Shown here piece by piece: positions 26,352-35,949 of a DNA stretch of 64,000 nucleotides (its first letter is position 1; the number at the start of each line of letters is the position of its first letter). Position numbers and translations under genes: made by a program. The DNA is taken from the NCBI GenBank assembly GCA_029884165.1, contig JAOUIH010000009.1:1-64000 (forward strand). The letters run 5' to 3'. Source of the stretch: Gammaproteobacteria bacterium (GTDB lineage Bacteria; Pseudomonadota; Gammaproteobacteria; Steroidobacterales; Woeseiaceae). The notes below the pieces were generated by a model that worked only from the letters and a program-made list of their open reading frames with translations, did not search any database and was not told the origin of the DNA.

Positions 26352-27695
26352 ATGATCAGGATTCAGCGCTATCTGCTCGCCACTTTGTTCCTGGGCCTGA
26401 CGATGAACAGCCTGGCCGCCCTGCCCGGCAGCGTCGATGGCGAGCCGCTGCCCAGCCTGGCGCCACTGGTGAAGCAGGTCTCCCCTGCCGTCGTCAATAT
26501 CCGGGTGAGCCAGACAGTCCAGGCGCAATCCCCTTACGGCGACGAGATGTTCCGCAGATTCTTTGGGCTGCCGGAAATCCCGGGGGGCTCCCGCGAAGTC
26601 CAGAGCGCCGGGTCCGGCGTCATCGTCGACGCCGAGAACGGCTACATCCTCACGAATCACCATGTCGTCGAAGGGGCGGACCGAATCCAGATTTCGCTCC
26701 TCAATGACAGCACGCTCGATGCGGAGATCGTCGGTTCCGATCCGGCGACCGATATCGCCCTGTTGAAGGTCGAACCGAAAAACCTGGTGCAGATCGATAT
26801 CGGGGATTCACACGAAGTTGAGGTCGGCGATTTCGTGATCGCGATCGGGAACCCCTTCGGCCTGGGGCACACGGTTACCTCGGGCATCGTCAGCGCACTC
26901 GGGCGCACGGGCATCAGCCGTAGCGGTTACGAGGATTTCATCCAGACGGACGCATCCATCAATCCTGGTAATTCGGGCGGCGCCCTCGTCAACATGCGAG
27001 GCGAGCTGGTCGGGATCAACTCCGCGATCATCAGCCGCACCGGCGGCAACGTCGGCATCGGTTTCGCGGTGCCGTCGGCCATCGCACAATCGATCATGCG
27101 TCAGATCCTCGACTTCGGCGAAGTCCGCCGCGGTCTCCTCGGCGTTTCGATCCAGACTATCGATTCGGAAAGCGCGAAGGCGCTTGGCGCCGAGGTCGAG
27201 GCCGGAGCGCTCATCGCCTCGATCGAGCCCGGTTCCGCCGCGGAGGAGGCGGGGCTGCGGGTGGACGACATCATTACCAAGGTCGATGAGAAGAAGATCA
27301 ACAACAGCCGAGAACTTGCGAACGCGATCGGCCTGAAAGGTTCGGGCGAGAAAGTGAGCATCGAGTATGTACGCGACGGCAAAGCCCGTAACGTCACCGC
27401 GACGCTCGGCCAGCAGCAGATCGCAAGAAGCGGTGGCTCCGAGATTCATCCCGGACTGGAAGGCGCACAGTTTTCGTCCACCTCGGCAACCGCCACCCGC
27501 GGCATCGAAGTCACCGAGGTCGAGCCTGGATCCCCGGCGGCACAAAGAGGGCTGCGAGCCGGCGATATCATCACAGCCGTGAATCGGCAGCCTATCCAGG
27601 GACTGCGCGACCTGCGCGAGATCGCGAGACAGAGCAGCATCCTGTTCCTGCTGGTGCAGCGCGGCGATCGCGCACTGATGCTGCAGATCAGGTGA
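26352..27695 (+). CDS. Do-family periplasmic serine endopeptidase (DegP/DegQ/MucD type)
   Basis: About 447 aa protease/chaperone of envelope quality control. A signal peptide (RYLLATLFLGLTMNSLAAL) is followed by a trypsin-like domain with the His in LTNHHVVEGAD, Asp in DPATDIALLKVE and Ser in NPGNSGGALVN. Two PDZ domains follow, around residues 265-350 and 370-447, the second shorter. The GAGGAA site before ATG 26352 and the signal peptide position support this start over the upstream ORF extension. It is DegQ-like in length. It stands downstream of hsp20, behind its terminator. Confidence 0.95.
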   Translation: MIRIQRYLLATLFLGLTMNSLAALPGSVDGEPLPSLAPLVKQVSPAVVNIRVSQTVQAQSPYGDEMFRRFFGLPEIPGGSREVQSAGSGVIVDAENGYILTNHHVVEGADRIQISLLNDSTLDAEIVGSDPATDIALLKVEPKNLVQIDIGDSHEVEVGDFVIAIGNPFGLGHTVTSGIVSALGRTGISRSGYEDFIQTDASINPGNSGGALVNMRGELVGINSAIISRTGGNVGIGFAVPSAIAQSIMRQILDFGEVRRGLLGVSIQTIDSESAKALGAEVEAGALIASIEPGSAAEEAGLRVDDIITKVDEKKINNSRELANAIGLKGSGEKVSIEYVRDGKARNVTATLGQQQIARSGGSEIHPGLEGAQFSSTSATATRGIEVTEVEPGSPAAQRGLRAGDIITAVNRQPIQGLRDLREIARQSSILFLLVQRGDRALMLQIR

Positions 27696-27719
27696 CGCTA
27701 CCGGGATTGTCATGATCGG

Positions 27720-27747
27720 GCCCGGCCGGCAAAGACCGGGCTCTTTC
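27720..27747 (+). terminator. Intrinsic terminator candidate after the Do protease gene
   Basis: Six-bp stem GCCCGG (27720-27725) with CCGGGC (27736-27741), a ten-base loop and a T-rich stretch (TCTTTCC). It lies 25 bases after the stop codon. Confidence 0.7.
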
Positions 27748-27898
27748 CGTTTCTGCGTGCGTTGCCAGCATCGGGACGAGCCTGGAACAGCCGCTCCGTC
27801 AATGCGGTTCAGTACGGTGTGCTCTCTTCCGGCTTGCCGGGCCTGATGCTCGCGACATATCGTTACTGCAACGACCCGGCCTGCGGCAAGCGCCTGGA

Positions 27899-29902
27899 AT
27901 GACCTTACCCCCTGCTCCGAATCCGCTCCGAGGCGGCATCTTTCTCGTCGCTGTCGCCGCCTTTACGGCGACGGCGGCGCCAGCGGAACCTGCTGCCGGG
28001 GCGTCGCTCACCGAGCAACGCGAGGCATTCCGCTCGGCCTACACTGAGGCCGAGCGCGGCAACTGGGATCCCGCATCCGCGTACGCCCGGGTCCTTGACG
28101 ATTATCCGTTGTGGCCCGACCTGAGAGCGGCTTACCTGCGGACGACGATTCCGGCCGGCGCCACCGCGGAGATACTCGAGTTTCTCGAACAGCATCCGTC
28201 GCTCAGGGTCTCGCGGGACCTGCGTTACCGGCTGGCTCTCGAGCTAGGCGAAACCGGGCGTTTCAGCGAGTTCATGTCGTTGTACGAGCAGTACTATCGC
28301 GACATGCGCGTGGTACCGCTCGACTGCCTTGCGCTGCGCGCCGCAATAGCCAAAGACGGCGCCGCGATCCAGGCGCCGCGCGCGATCGAGATCTGGCTGA
28401 GCGGCAGCAATCAGCCCGACGAATGCGACCCGCTGTTTGCGGCGCTGCGACAGGCGGGGCTGCTCGGACCGGAACTGTATCGACAGCGATATCTCCTCGC
28501 CGTGGAGGCCCGCGAGTTTCGCCTGGCCCGGTACCTGGCGCGTTCGGTTGACGACGAGCATCTCGAGGAAGCCAATCGCTGGCTCGTCGCGCATGCCGAC
28601 GCCTCGCAATTCCTGGCCGACGCCGACCCTGCCATCACCGCAACGCGTTACCGGGAACAGCTTCTGTACGCCGTCGGCCGGCTGGCGATCGTTGATCCTG
28701 ACCAGGCGGCAAGCCGATTGGATACGCTGAGTTCTACGTTCAAACTCCCGGATGCTGGCAGCCTGTTGGCGCTGCGGGACATTGCGCTCTGGTCGGCCAG
28801 GAACAACGCGCCGGCGGCGAGAGATCGCCTCGACAGGCTGCCTCCCCCGGCCGTGGATGCAGAGGTCCTGCGGTGGCGCACCAGGACCGCCTTGCGCGCA
28901 GGCAACTGGACGGCGGTCGTTGCGGCCATCGACGGCCTGGGAGGCATCGGGGACGACGCCGACGAGTGGCAGTACTGGAAGGCGGTAGCGCTGCAGCAGC
29001 TCGACCGGGAAACCGAGGCGCTGCCGATCCTGCGCCGTTTGTCGGCACGGCGCGGCTACTACGGATTTCTCGCGGCGGATCGCCTCGATATCGACTACAG
29101 CTATGGGCACGCCCCGTTACTCGCCGATGAAGCGATACTCGCGAAACTGTCGTCGAACCATGCGCTCGTGCGTGCCCGCGAACTCTTCTACGTCGGCCTC
29201 GAGGGGCTCGGTCGATCGGAATGGGATGCCGAGATGGGGCAACTCGGCGAGGACGAACAACTGCAGGCTGCCATCCTGGCCGGACGGTGGGGCTGGCACT
29301 CGCGCGCGATCTCGACCGCGGCGAAGGTAGACCGCCTGGACGACCTCGTGCTGCGCTATCCGCTGCCGTACCGGGAAGAATTCGGGACCGGATCGGCCGC
29401 GGCGGGCATTGCGGAAAGCTGGGTATACGGAGTCGCACGCAGCGAGAGCCTCTTCATGCGGGACATCCGCTCCGGCGCGGGCGCGATAGGCATCATGCAG
29501 GTCTTGCCCGAAACCGGTCGTCGCATAGCGGCAGAACTCCAGCAGCCGTATGCGGGCTGGGACACCCTCGTCGACCCGCAGGCCAATATTCGCTTCGGCA
29601 CGCATTACCTCGCCAGCATGTACACGCGATTCTCGGGTCACCGCGTCCTGGCGACCGCGGCATACAACGCCGGACCACTCAGGGTCGAAGAGTGGTTGCC
29701 GCGGCAGCGGTCGATCGATGCGCGCATCTGGGTCGAAACGATTCCATTCGACGAAACAAGACGGTACGTGCGCCGTGTGCTGGAGTCGGCGACGATCTTC
29801 CACTGGCGCCTGACCGGGGAGACGCAGCGCATCGCGAGGCATCTCGATGAAATAGCCGTCCCGCCCGTCACCGAGGCAGCCAACGGGGACTCCCTGCGGT
29901 AG
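27899..29902 (+). CDS. Soluble lytic murein transglycosylase (Slt70 type)
   Basis: 667 aa periplasmic enzyme that cleaves peptidoglycan with formation of 1,6-anhydromuramic ends. A signal peptide (residues 14-30) is followed by a long helical U-shaped region and a C-terminal SLT domain. The catalytic Glu is in GVARSESLFMRD, with GAIGIMQVLPETG, then NIRFGTHYLASMYT and AYNAGPLRVEEWLP as the lysozyme-like core. The ATG overlaps a short upstream reading frame by ATGA; that 22-codon frame is not supported as a gene. Recycled muropeptides could feed the mpl pathway. Confidence 0.92.
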   Translation: MTLPPAPNPLRGGIFLVAVAAFTATAAPAEPAAGASLTEQREAFRSAYTEAERGNWDPASAYARVLDDYPLWPDLRAAYLRTTIPAGATAEILEFLEQHPSLRVSRDLRYRLALELGETGRFSEFMSLYEQYYRDMRVVPLDCLALRAAIAKDGAAIQAPRAIEIWLSGSNQPDECDPLFAALRQAGLLGPELYRQRYLLAVEAREFRLARYLARSVDDEHLEEANRWLVAHADASQFLADADPAITATRYREQLLYAVGRLAIVDPDQAASRLDTLSSTFKLPDAGSLLALRDIALWSARNNAPAARDRLDRLPPPAVDAEVLRWRTRTALRAGNWTAVVAAIDGLGGIGDDADEWQYWKAVALQQLDRETEALPILRRLSARRGYYGFLAADRLDIDYSYGHAPLLADEAILAKLSSNHALVRARELFYVGLEGLGRSEWDAEMGQLGEDEQLQAAILAGRWGWHSRAISTAAKVDRLDDLVLRYPLPYREEFGTGSAAAGIAESWVYGVARSESLFMRDIRSGAGAIGIMQVLPETGRRIAAELQQPYAGWDTLVDPQANIRFGTHYLASMYTRFSGHRVLATAAYNAGPLRVEEWLPRQRSIDARIWVETIPFDETRRYVRRVLESATIFHWRLTGETQRIARHLDEIAVPPVTEAANGDSLR

Positions 29903-29922
29903 ACGTGCCCGTCGCCGCCAGG

Positions 29923-30975
29923 TCAGCGGCTGCCAACATCGGCCAGCTCTGCGGCCCTCCGATCCCCGGGCAGGGCCGCGATCGACTCGGCCGTCGCGTA
30001 AAAGCATTCCAGCCGGCTCTCGCAGGCGCTGTAGATTTCCCGGAACGCATCGACGTGGCCGTGGTACAGGCCGAGCGAAACGAGACGTGCGTTGTTCAGG
30101 TTGCCCTGCAGGAAATTGGCGGCCGGCATGCCGCGCCTCGCTGCGATCGCCGCCGCTTCCTCGGCGAGGCTCTCCAGCACGCGCGCCTTCTGCCGCCGCT
30201 TCTCGTCCTCGCCCGCCTCGCTCGCATAGATAGCTGCGAGTTCCTGCCGGCCGGATCCGACCAGGGTCATCAGCTCCTCGCGGAGCAGGCTCCTGGCCTG
30301 GTAGCCGTCCAGGTCGTCGGCGCCACCGTGCTGCTCGACCCAGCGCGCGAGTCCGATTTCAGCGACGGCTGTCGCGAAAGATTCATTGAAAGCCGTATCG
30401 CCCTTCACGAACAGACGCTGGTGTGCGAGTTCGTGAAACATCACGGCGACGAGATCCAGGTCAGACCAACGGAGCATCGTGTTCAGCACCGGATCTGCAA
30501 ACCGTCCGAGGGTCGAGTACGCCGAAACGCCGCCGACGTGCACGTCGTAACCGTCGGCATGCAAGCGCTCGGCGTAGGACCTGGCGGCGTCCTCGGAAAA
30601 GTAGCCCCTGTAGGCCACGCAGCCGACCACGGGAAAGCACCAGGTCCTGGCGTCCAGGGAAAATTCGGGCGCGGCAAATACGTTCCAGACGACATATTCG
30701 CGCTCCAGATCGGCGAAGCTCCGATAACTATCGTTGTCCGGCAAAAGCAGGTCGGCAACTGCGAACTCGCGCGCCTCGGTAACCAACGTCAGCCGGGCCG
30801 CCAGCGCCTCGGGCGTAGATTCGCTGGCGATAACGCGTTCGATGGGCTCGCGCCGGCCCATCAGCTCCATCTGCCCCGAAACCGCCTGCAGGTAGTAGCA
30901 GCCGCCCACCTGGCCGATGCCGAGCAGCGCCAGTACCAGCAGCCCGGCATACCCCAGTCGGCGCCGCCAGTTCAT
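29923..30975 (-). CDS. Putative zinc aminopeptidase (COG4324-like), membrane-anchored or lipoprotein
   Basis: About 350 aa. An N-terminal hydrophobic segment (YAGLLVLALLGIGQVGGC) ends in a possible lipid-attachment Cys. The body contains MFHELAHQRLFVKGDTAFNESFA, a HExxH zinc site with a downstream Glu, as in the predicted aminopeptidase family PF10023. The long upstream ORF extension is ignored: the ATG at 30975 precedes the hydrophobic segment. Peptidase activity is inferred from the motif and has not been proven for many members. Convergent with the lytic transglycosylase and divergent from cca. Confidence 0.85.
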   Translation of the reverse strand: MNWRRRLGYAGLLVLALLGIGQVGGCYYLQAVSGQMELMGRREPIERVIASESTPEALAARLTLVTEAREFAVADLLLPDNDSYRSFADLEREYVVWNVFAAPEFSLDARTWCFPVVGCVAYRGYFSEDAARSYAERLHADGYDVHVGGVSAYSTLGRFADPVLNTMLRWSDLDLVAVMFHELAHQRLFVKGDTAFNESFATAVAEIGLARWVEQHGGADDLDGYQARSLLREELMTLVGSGRQELAAIYASEAGEDEKRRQKARVLESLAEEAAAIAARRGMPAANFLQGNLNNARLVSLGLYHGHVDAFREIYSACESRLECFYATAESIAALPGDRRAAELADVGSR

Positions 30976-31049
30976 ACGCAATTCGTGAAATTTGCTGCTG
31001 CTGCGCAATTTACTCGGCCCGGCCGATCGCCAGGCGATAGAATCGTCCC

Positions 31050-32288
31050 ATGAAAGTCTACCTTGTCGGCGGGGCCGTGCGTGACGAGTTGCTTGGGCTG
31101 CCGGCAAGGGAGCGGGACTGGTGCGTCGTGGGCGCGACGCCCGACGACATGATCGAAGCCGGCTTCCGGAAGGTAGGCAAGGACTTTCCTGTTTTCCTCC
31201 ATCCCAATACGAACGAGGAATATGCGCTAGCAAGAAAAGAGCGCAAGACCGGCCCCGGCTATCACGGCTTCAGTTTCGATACATCGCGGGAAGTCACGCT
31301 GGAACAGGATCTCGAGCGACGCGACCTGACCATCAACGCGATGGCACGCGATCCGGACGGGACGCTGGTCGATCCGTTCGGCGGCGCGGCCGATCTCGAG
31401 GCGCGACAGCTCCGACACGTATCCGACGCATTTCGAGAGGACCCGGTGCGCATTCTGCGCACGGCGAAATTCGCGGCCCGGTTCACGCCCCTCGGGTTCC
31501 GGGTGGCTCCGGAGACCGTACGACTCATGCAGGAAATGGTTGCCGCCGGCGAGGTCGATGCCCTCGTCCCGGATCGTGCCTGGAAGGAAACCGAAACCGC
31601 CCTGGGCGGGCCAGAGCCACGGGTCTATTTCGAGACCCTGCGCGAGTGCGGCGCGCTGGCGGTCATCTTCCCGGAGATCGATGCGTTGTTCGGCGTACCG
31701 CAGCCTGAAAAGTGGCATCCCGAGATCGACTGCGGCGTCCACACCCTGATGGTACTCGAGCAGTCTGCGCGCCTGGCAGCATCGGGACCGGTCCGGTTCG
31801 CAGCGCTGGTACACGACCTCGGCAAGGCGACCACGCCGGCCGAAAGTCTGCCGCGCCATCCGGGTCACGAGAAGCGCAGCGTCGAGCTGATCCGGAACAT
31901 GGCGCGCCGGCTGCCGATTCCGACGGCTTACCGGGACCTCGCGGTACTCGTCGCGGAATTCCATGGCGTCTGCCACCGGGCTTTCGAGTTGAGATCGTCT
32001 ACGGTGTTGCGCCTGTTCGAGCGTTGCGACGCTTTTCGGCGACCGGAGCGTTTCGAGGAGTTTCTCCTCGCCTGCGAGGCCGATGCCCGCGGTCGAACCG
32101 GTTTCGAGGAGTCGCCCTACGTGCAGGGTGCCTGGCTGCGTAGCGCGCTGGCGGCGGCCCGCGCCGTGTCCGGACGAGACGTCGCGGGCGCCGAGACCGA
32201 CGGCACGCGGATCGGCCAGGCCCTGCGCCGGCACCGCCAGGCGGCGATTGCGGCAACCCGGCCGGCGGAGGCGCCGCTCAATGGCTGA
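31050..32288 (+). CDS. cca: Multifunctional CCA tRNA nucleotidyltransferase / HD phosphohydrolase
   Basis: 412 aa class II enzyme that adds CCA to tRNA 3' ends. It begins VYLVGGAVRDELLGLP and continues with the nucleotidyltransferase acidic pair (ERDWCVVG), the ERRDLTINAMA motif and EDPVRILRTAKFAARF. A C-terminal HD domain contains LVHDLGKATTP, HPGHE and FHGVCHR. E. coli has Asp at the first acidic position where Glu is found here. The HD domain is usual in gammaproteobacteria and gives phosphatase/phosphodiesterase activities. The 3' end overlaps the convergent outer-membrane gene by 11 bases. Confidence 0.95.
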   Translation: MKVYLVGGAVRDELLGLPARERDWCVVGATPDDMIEAGFRKVGKDFPVFLHPNTNEEYALARKERKTGPGYHGFSFDTSREVTLEQDLERRDLTINAMARDPDGTLVDPFGGAADLEARQLRHVSDAFREDPVRILRTAKFAARFTPLGFRVAPETVRLMQEMVAAGEVDALVPDRAWKETETALGGPEPRVYFETLRECGALAVIFPEIDALFGVPQPEKWHPEIDCGVHTLMVLEQSARLAASGPVRFAALVHDLGKATTPAESLPRHPGHEKRSVELIRNMARRLPIPTAYRDLAVLVAEFHGVCHRAFELRSSTVLRLFERCDAFRRPERFEEFLLACEADARGRTGFEESPYVQGAWLRSALAAARAVSGRDVAGAETDGTRIGQALRRHRQAAIAATRPAEAPLNG

Positions 32289-33117
32289 AGAGATAGACGA
32301 ATACCGAAAGCACGGTGGCCGACCCGAATTCTTCCGACCGGTCCTGCGCGAGCCTCAGCTCGATGTCCATCCTTGATCCGACCGGCGTCAGGAAACCGAT
32401 GCCCATCGAATCGACTCGTCCCTGGTCTATCGCCGTTTGCCAGCGCGCGAATAGCAGGTCGACGCGCCGGTCCCCGAGCTCCCACTCGATCCCGCCGCTC
32501 ACCCGGTAATCGACCAGGCTGTTCATCAGCGACAGGCGGGACAGCGTGAAACTGCGCAGCAGGTCGATCCTGGGCTGCAGAGCGATGTCACGCGAATACT
32601 CGTAGGAAATTCCGCCAACATGTACGGAAGTTCTGTCGCCGAGTGCGAGCCTCGCACTCAGCCCTATGCCGTTGGCCGTGAACGGAACGACTCGCGGCTG
32701 CTCGAGCAGCGCGGAATCGATCGTCAACTCCAATTCCCTGCGCTCGAGGTCGAGTGACAGCGAACCTGCGCCGCCGGCCATGTATATCGAGCCACGCAGG
32801 TCGTCCGACTCCAGGAAGCCGTCCTTGCCCCAGGTCCCGGCACCGATGCGAAAGCCGACGGGATCCAGGAAATGGTCGAAGCCCAGGTGCAGGAACCGCG
32901 TGCGCAGGTCGAAGAGGTCGCGGTCGGTCTCGCTGCTCGCGACGGTCCCGGTAATCCAGGTCCGCTCGCCGAGGCCTGCGTCCAAGCTCAGCGAATATGC
33001 ACGGCTGTCCGCCGAGTCGCCCTCGGCGCCGATACCGATGATGAAGCCGCCCCCAGAGGCCACGCGCGCCGACGCGAACAGCAGCATGAGTACGGCGAGT
33101 CCTTCATGCCAGCGCAT
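32278..33117 (-). CDS. Predicted outer-membrane beta-barrel protein, unknown function
   Basis: About 279 aa with a signal peptide (HEGLAVLMLLFASARVASG). The rest alternates polar and hydrophobic residues in short strands and ends with a hydrophobic strand VLSVFVYLFSH, typical of a barrel protein. I do not recognise a named family. ATG 33117 is chosen from the signal peptide; an ORF extension upstream lies within uppP. It overlaps the 3' end of uppP by 14 bases, so it is the last gene of the methyltransferase-uppP unit. Overlaps cca at its end. Confidence 0.75.
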   Translation of the reverse strand: MRWHEGLAVLMLLFASARVASGGGFIIGIGAEGDSADSRAYSLSLDAGLGERTWITGTVASSETDRDLFDLRTRFLHLGFDHFLDPVGFRIGAGTWGKDGFLESDDLRGSIYMAGGAGSLSLDLERRELELTIDSALLEQPRVVPFTANGIGLSARLALGDRTSVHVGGISYEYSRDIALQPRIDLLRSFTLSRLSLMNSLVDYRVSGGIEWELGDRRVDLLFARWQTAIDQGRVDSMGIGFLTPVGSRMDIELRLAQDRSEEFGSATVLSVFVYLFSH

Positions 33118-33901
33118 ACAGGATAAGTCCCGCGAGAAGCAGTCTGTATATAGCAAACGGCAGCAGCCCGATTCGGTTGACGAAGCGCATGAAGAAATCG
33201 ATGCTCAGATAGGCGACGACCGCCGAGATCGCCGCGCCCACGGCCAGCTGTCCCCAGGAAATCGTATCCTCCGAGAGCAGCATGCCGATGAATTCGTATC
33301 CGGATGCCAGCAGGATTACGGGCGCCGACAGCAAGAACGAAAACCGGGCCGCATCGCGCCGCTGCAGCCCGAGTGCCAGGCCGGCCGTAATCGTTACTCC
33401 GGAGCGCGATGTGCCGGGAATCAGTGCGAGTGCCTGGGCGCAGCCGATGATCATCGCATCGCCGAGCTTGATATCGGCGATGATGCGAGCGCGCCGGCCA
33501 TACCGGTCTGCCACGGCCATCAGTACCCCGTACGCCGCCAGCGTCGTCACCACGACCAGCGGGTCACGCAGGTTCGCTTCGATCCAGCCGGCGAAGAGAA
33601 GTCCCGCGACGGCTGCCGGTACGGTCCCGAGGCCGATGCCGAGCGCCATCCGGCGTTCGAGCTCGGTCGACTGTCCGCCGAGGAGCCCCATGCCCCCGCG
33701 GAGCAATCCCGCGATGTCCTCACGAAAAAAAACGCAGACGGCGATCAGCGAACCGAAGTGCACGGCGACGTCGAAAACCAGTCCCTGGTCGGCCCAGCCG
33801 GCGAGGTTCGGCATCAGGACCAGGTGCCCGGAACTCGAAATAGGCAGGAACTCCGTCAGGCCCTGGATGACGGCCAGCACAATGATTTGCAACCAGGTCA
33901 T
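33104..33901 (-). CDS. uppP: Undecaprenyl-diphosphatase
   Basis: 265 aa inner-membrane phosphatase that recycles the lipid carrier of peptidoglycan synthesis. The catalytic motifs are GLTEFLPISSSGHLVL near the N-terminus and PGTSRSGVTITAGLALGL in the middle, with about eight membrane spans. It lies 28 bases after the MidA-type methyltransferase gene and overlaps the outer-membrane gene downstream. Full length and normal. Confidence 0.96.
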   Translation of the reverse strand: MTWLQIIVLAVIQGLTEFLPISSSGHLVLMPNLAGWADQGLVFDVAVHFGSLIAVCVFFREDIAGLLRGGMGLLGGQSTELERRMALGIGLGTVPAAVAGLLFAGWIEANLRDPLVVVTTLAAYGVLMAVADRYGRRARIIADIKLGDAMIIGCAQALALIPGTSRSGVTITAGLALGLQRRDAARFSFLLSAPVILLASGYEFIGMLLSEDTISWGQLAVGAAISAVVAYLSIDFFMRFVNRIGLLPFAIYRLLLAGLILYALA

Positions 33902-33929
33902 AGCTGTGAATATTCCTCGGTCCGGTGGT

Positions 33930-35117
33930 TCAGAGCGTGTGCGCCCGGTCGCCGGCGACCACGGCCGGCGGGATCGGTGCCGAACCCTTTGCGAGCGCCA
34001 GGCATTTGAACCTCTCGCCCATTTCGCCCGGCAGCATCAGCTGCCGGATCTGTCTTGACAGTGCGATCTGCTCCTCGGCCGAAAGCGACTGAAACCGCGC
34101 CATCTCATTCTCCAGCCCACCGTGCAGCAGGAACAGCGCCTGGGTCACATATCCGGCGATACTCGCTCCCGCGGCGGCGGCCGCCTCGGCCGCGGCGGAA
34201 AAATCGACCCATGCCGTGATGTCCTGGATGCCGGGGTAGATGAGAGGCTCCTCGTGCGCGTGGTGGCGAAAATGGCAGCGGAGCCAGCCACTGTCCCTGT
34301 CCGGCGCATAGTATTCGCGCCGCGATACGCCGTAGTCGAACAGCAATATGACGCCGTCCTGCACCGCATTGACGATGTCGGCCAGCCAGGCACCGAACCC
34401 CAGGGACACCTCGGAGCAGTACCCGGGCGCCAGGTGGCCGCCGACGCAGGCCTCGATTTCGTGGACAGCGGCCGCGAGTCTTGCGTCGGCCGGGCCCGTC
34501 GCGTAGACGAACCCGGCGTCGCCGGTTGCTACGCGAACCTGCAATAAGCCGTTTTCGCGGCGCAGGAACCGCTCCACGGGCAGCGCGTCCGCTACCTCGT
34601 TGATCAGCACGACACCGCGGAAGGACTCGGGCATCCGGTCCAGCCAGGCGACCGGCACCCGGCCGATGGACGAACCGCCGATGCGTCGCCGTTGCCTGTC
34701 CGCGAGATCGGCCGAGACTTCCAGGATCTGGTAGGCCGCAGGCCTGACACCGAGTTCATCGAGGCGCGCCAGCACCGTGGCGGCCAGGGTCCCGGTGCCG
34801 GCGCCGAGCTCGAGTATCGAGCCGCCCATCACCCCGGACAGCACCTCCGCGCACTGGGCGGCCAGCACCCGCCCGAAAGCCGGCGAAATCTCCGGCGCCG
34901 TAACGAAGTCACCGGCCGGCCCGAATTTGCTCGCCCCTGCGGCGTAGTAGCCGAGCCCGGGTGCGTACAGCGCATGTTGCATGTATTCCGCGAAACCGAT
35001 GCTGCCGCCGGCTTCTGCAATTCGTTCACGAATGAATCCGGCCACTCGTTCGCTGTGCGCGAGACTGTCCGGGTCGGGGACTGGCAGCCCCACCGGAACG
35101 ATTGGTTCAAGTTGCAT
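33930..35117 (-). CDS. SAM-dependent methyltransferase, MidA/NDUFAF7 family
   Basis: 395 aa protein of the PF02636 family. It begins with a conserved region (IGFAEYMQHALYAPGLGYYAAG) followed by GPAGDFVTAPEISPAFGRVLA. A SAM loop ILELGAGTGTLAATVLARL and a downstream acidic motif (YQILEVSADLADRQ) are visible, then LINEVADALPVERF and a DYGVSRREYY segment. Mitochondrial NDUFAF7 methylates an arginine of complex I, but the bacterial substrate is unclear. Divergent from the pteridine reductase gene. Confidence 0.9.
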   Translation of the reverse strand: MQLEPIVPVGLPVPDPDSLAHSERVAGFIRERIAEAGGSIGFAEYMQHALYAPGLGYYAAGASKFGPAGDFVTAPEISPAFGRVLAAQCAEVLSGVMGGSILELGAGTGTLAATVLARLDELGVRPAAYQILEVSADLADRQRRRIGGSSIGRVPVAWLDRMPESFRGVVLINEVADALPVERFLRRENGLLQVRVATGDAGFVYATGPADARLAAAVHEIEACVGGHLAPGYCSEVSLGFGAWLADIVNAVQDGVILLFDYGVSRREYYAPDRDSGWLRCHFRHHAHEEPLIYPGIQDITAWVDFSAAAEAAAAAGASIAGYVTQALFLLHGGLENEMARFQSLSAEEQIALSRQIRQLMLPGEMGERFKCLALAKGSAPIPPAVVAGDRAHTL

Positions 35118-35194
35118 CGGCCTGATCGGTGCCCAACAATGCCGACACTGTATTTTGCTTCGGCAGCAAATGCCATGCGTAACGAAATCGACCG

Positions 35195-35947
35195 ATGAGC
35201 ATTGAGCGATCCCTGAAGAACAAGCGTGCCCTCGTTACCGGGGCGGCGCGCCGGATCGGCGCAGCGATCGCCCGTCGATTGCATTCCGACGGGGCGCGCG
35301 TCGGGATTCACTACCGCCGTTCGAGCGCGGCCGCCGAAGTGCTGTGCGACGAGCTGAATGCGATTCGTCCTGACTCGGCACGAATGTTCAGGGCCGACCT
35401 CGCGAGGACGGCGTCGTTGCAGGACCTGGTCGACGAGTTCGTGGGCTGGTGCGGCGGGCTCGAAATACTGGTCAACAACGCGTCGAGTTTCTACCCCACG
35501 CCCATCGGGACGGTGACCGAGAGCCAGTGGGACGACCTGCTCGCGAGCAACCTCAAGGCGCCGCTGTTCCTGTCGCAGTCGGCGCTGCCGTATCTGCGCC
35601 GCGAGCACGGGTCGATCATCAATATCGCCGATATCCACGCGCGACGTCCGCTGCGGGATCACGCCGTCTACGGCTCAGCCAAAGCCGGCCTCGAGATGCT
35701 GACTCGCGCCCTGGCGAAAGACCTGGCGCCGGAGATCCGGGTAAACGCGATCGAGCCCGGTGCGATCCTGTGGCCCGAGAAAGGCATGACCGACGAGATC
35801 AAACAGCAGATCCTCCGGCAGATCCCCCTCGCCCGGCCCGGTGCGCCGGAGGACATAGCCGACTGCGTGCTTTACCTGGTACGGGACGCCGGCTACGTGA
35901 CGGGCCAGGTCATCGCGGTCGACGGTGGCCGAAGCCTCGGCTGGTAG
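35195..35947 (+). CDS. Pteridine reductase-like short-chain dehydrogenase (FolM/PTR1 type)
   Basis: 250 aa SDR. The nucleotide loop reads TGAARRIGAAIARRLH, with the TGxxxRIG pattern of NADPH-dependent pteridine reductases instead of the usual TGxxxGIG. NNAS, the YGSAKAG catalytic Tyr-Lys pair, and NAIEPGAILWPE follow. The position next to folK and folB (convergent, 2 bases apart from folK) supports a role in reducing dihydrofolate or dihydropterin. ATG 35195 is at the normal SDR start. No separate dihydrofolate reductase gene is seen in the window. Confidence 0.88.
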   Translation: MSIERSLKNKRALVTGAARRIGAAIARRLHSDGARVGIHYRRSSAAAEVLCDELNAIRPDSARMFRADLARTASLQDLVDEFVGWCGGLEILVNNASSFYPTPIGTVTESQWDDLLASNLKAPLFLSQSALPYLRREHGSIINIADIHARRPLRDHAVYGSAKAGLEMLTRALAKDLAPEIRVNAIEPGAILWPEKGMTDEIKQQILRQIPLARPGAPEDIADCVLYLVRDAGYVTGQVIAVDGGRSLGW

Positions 35948-35949
35948 GC

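Noticed and set aside
27833-27902. 22-codon frame with C-x5-C ending at slt start (ATGA overlap)
   Set aside because: Too short, no family, no ribosome site; may be chance.
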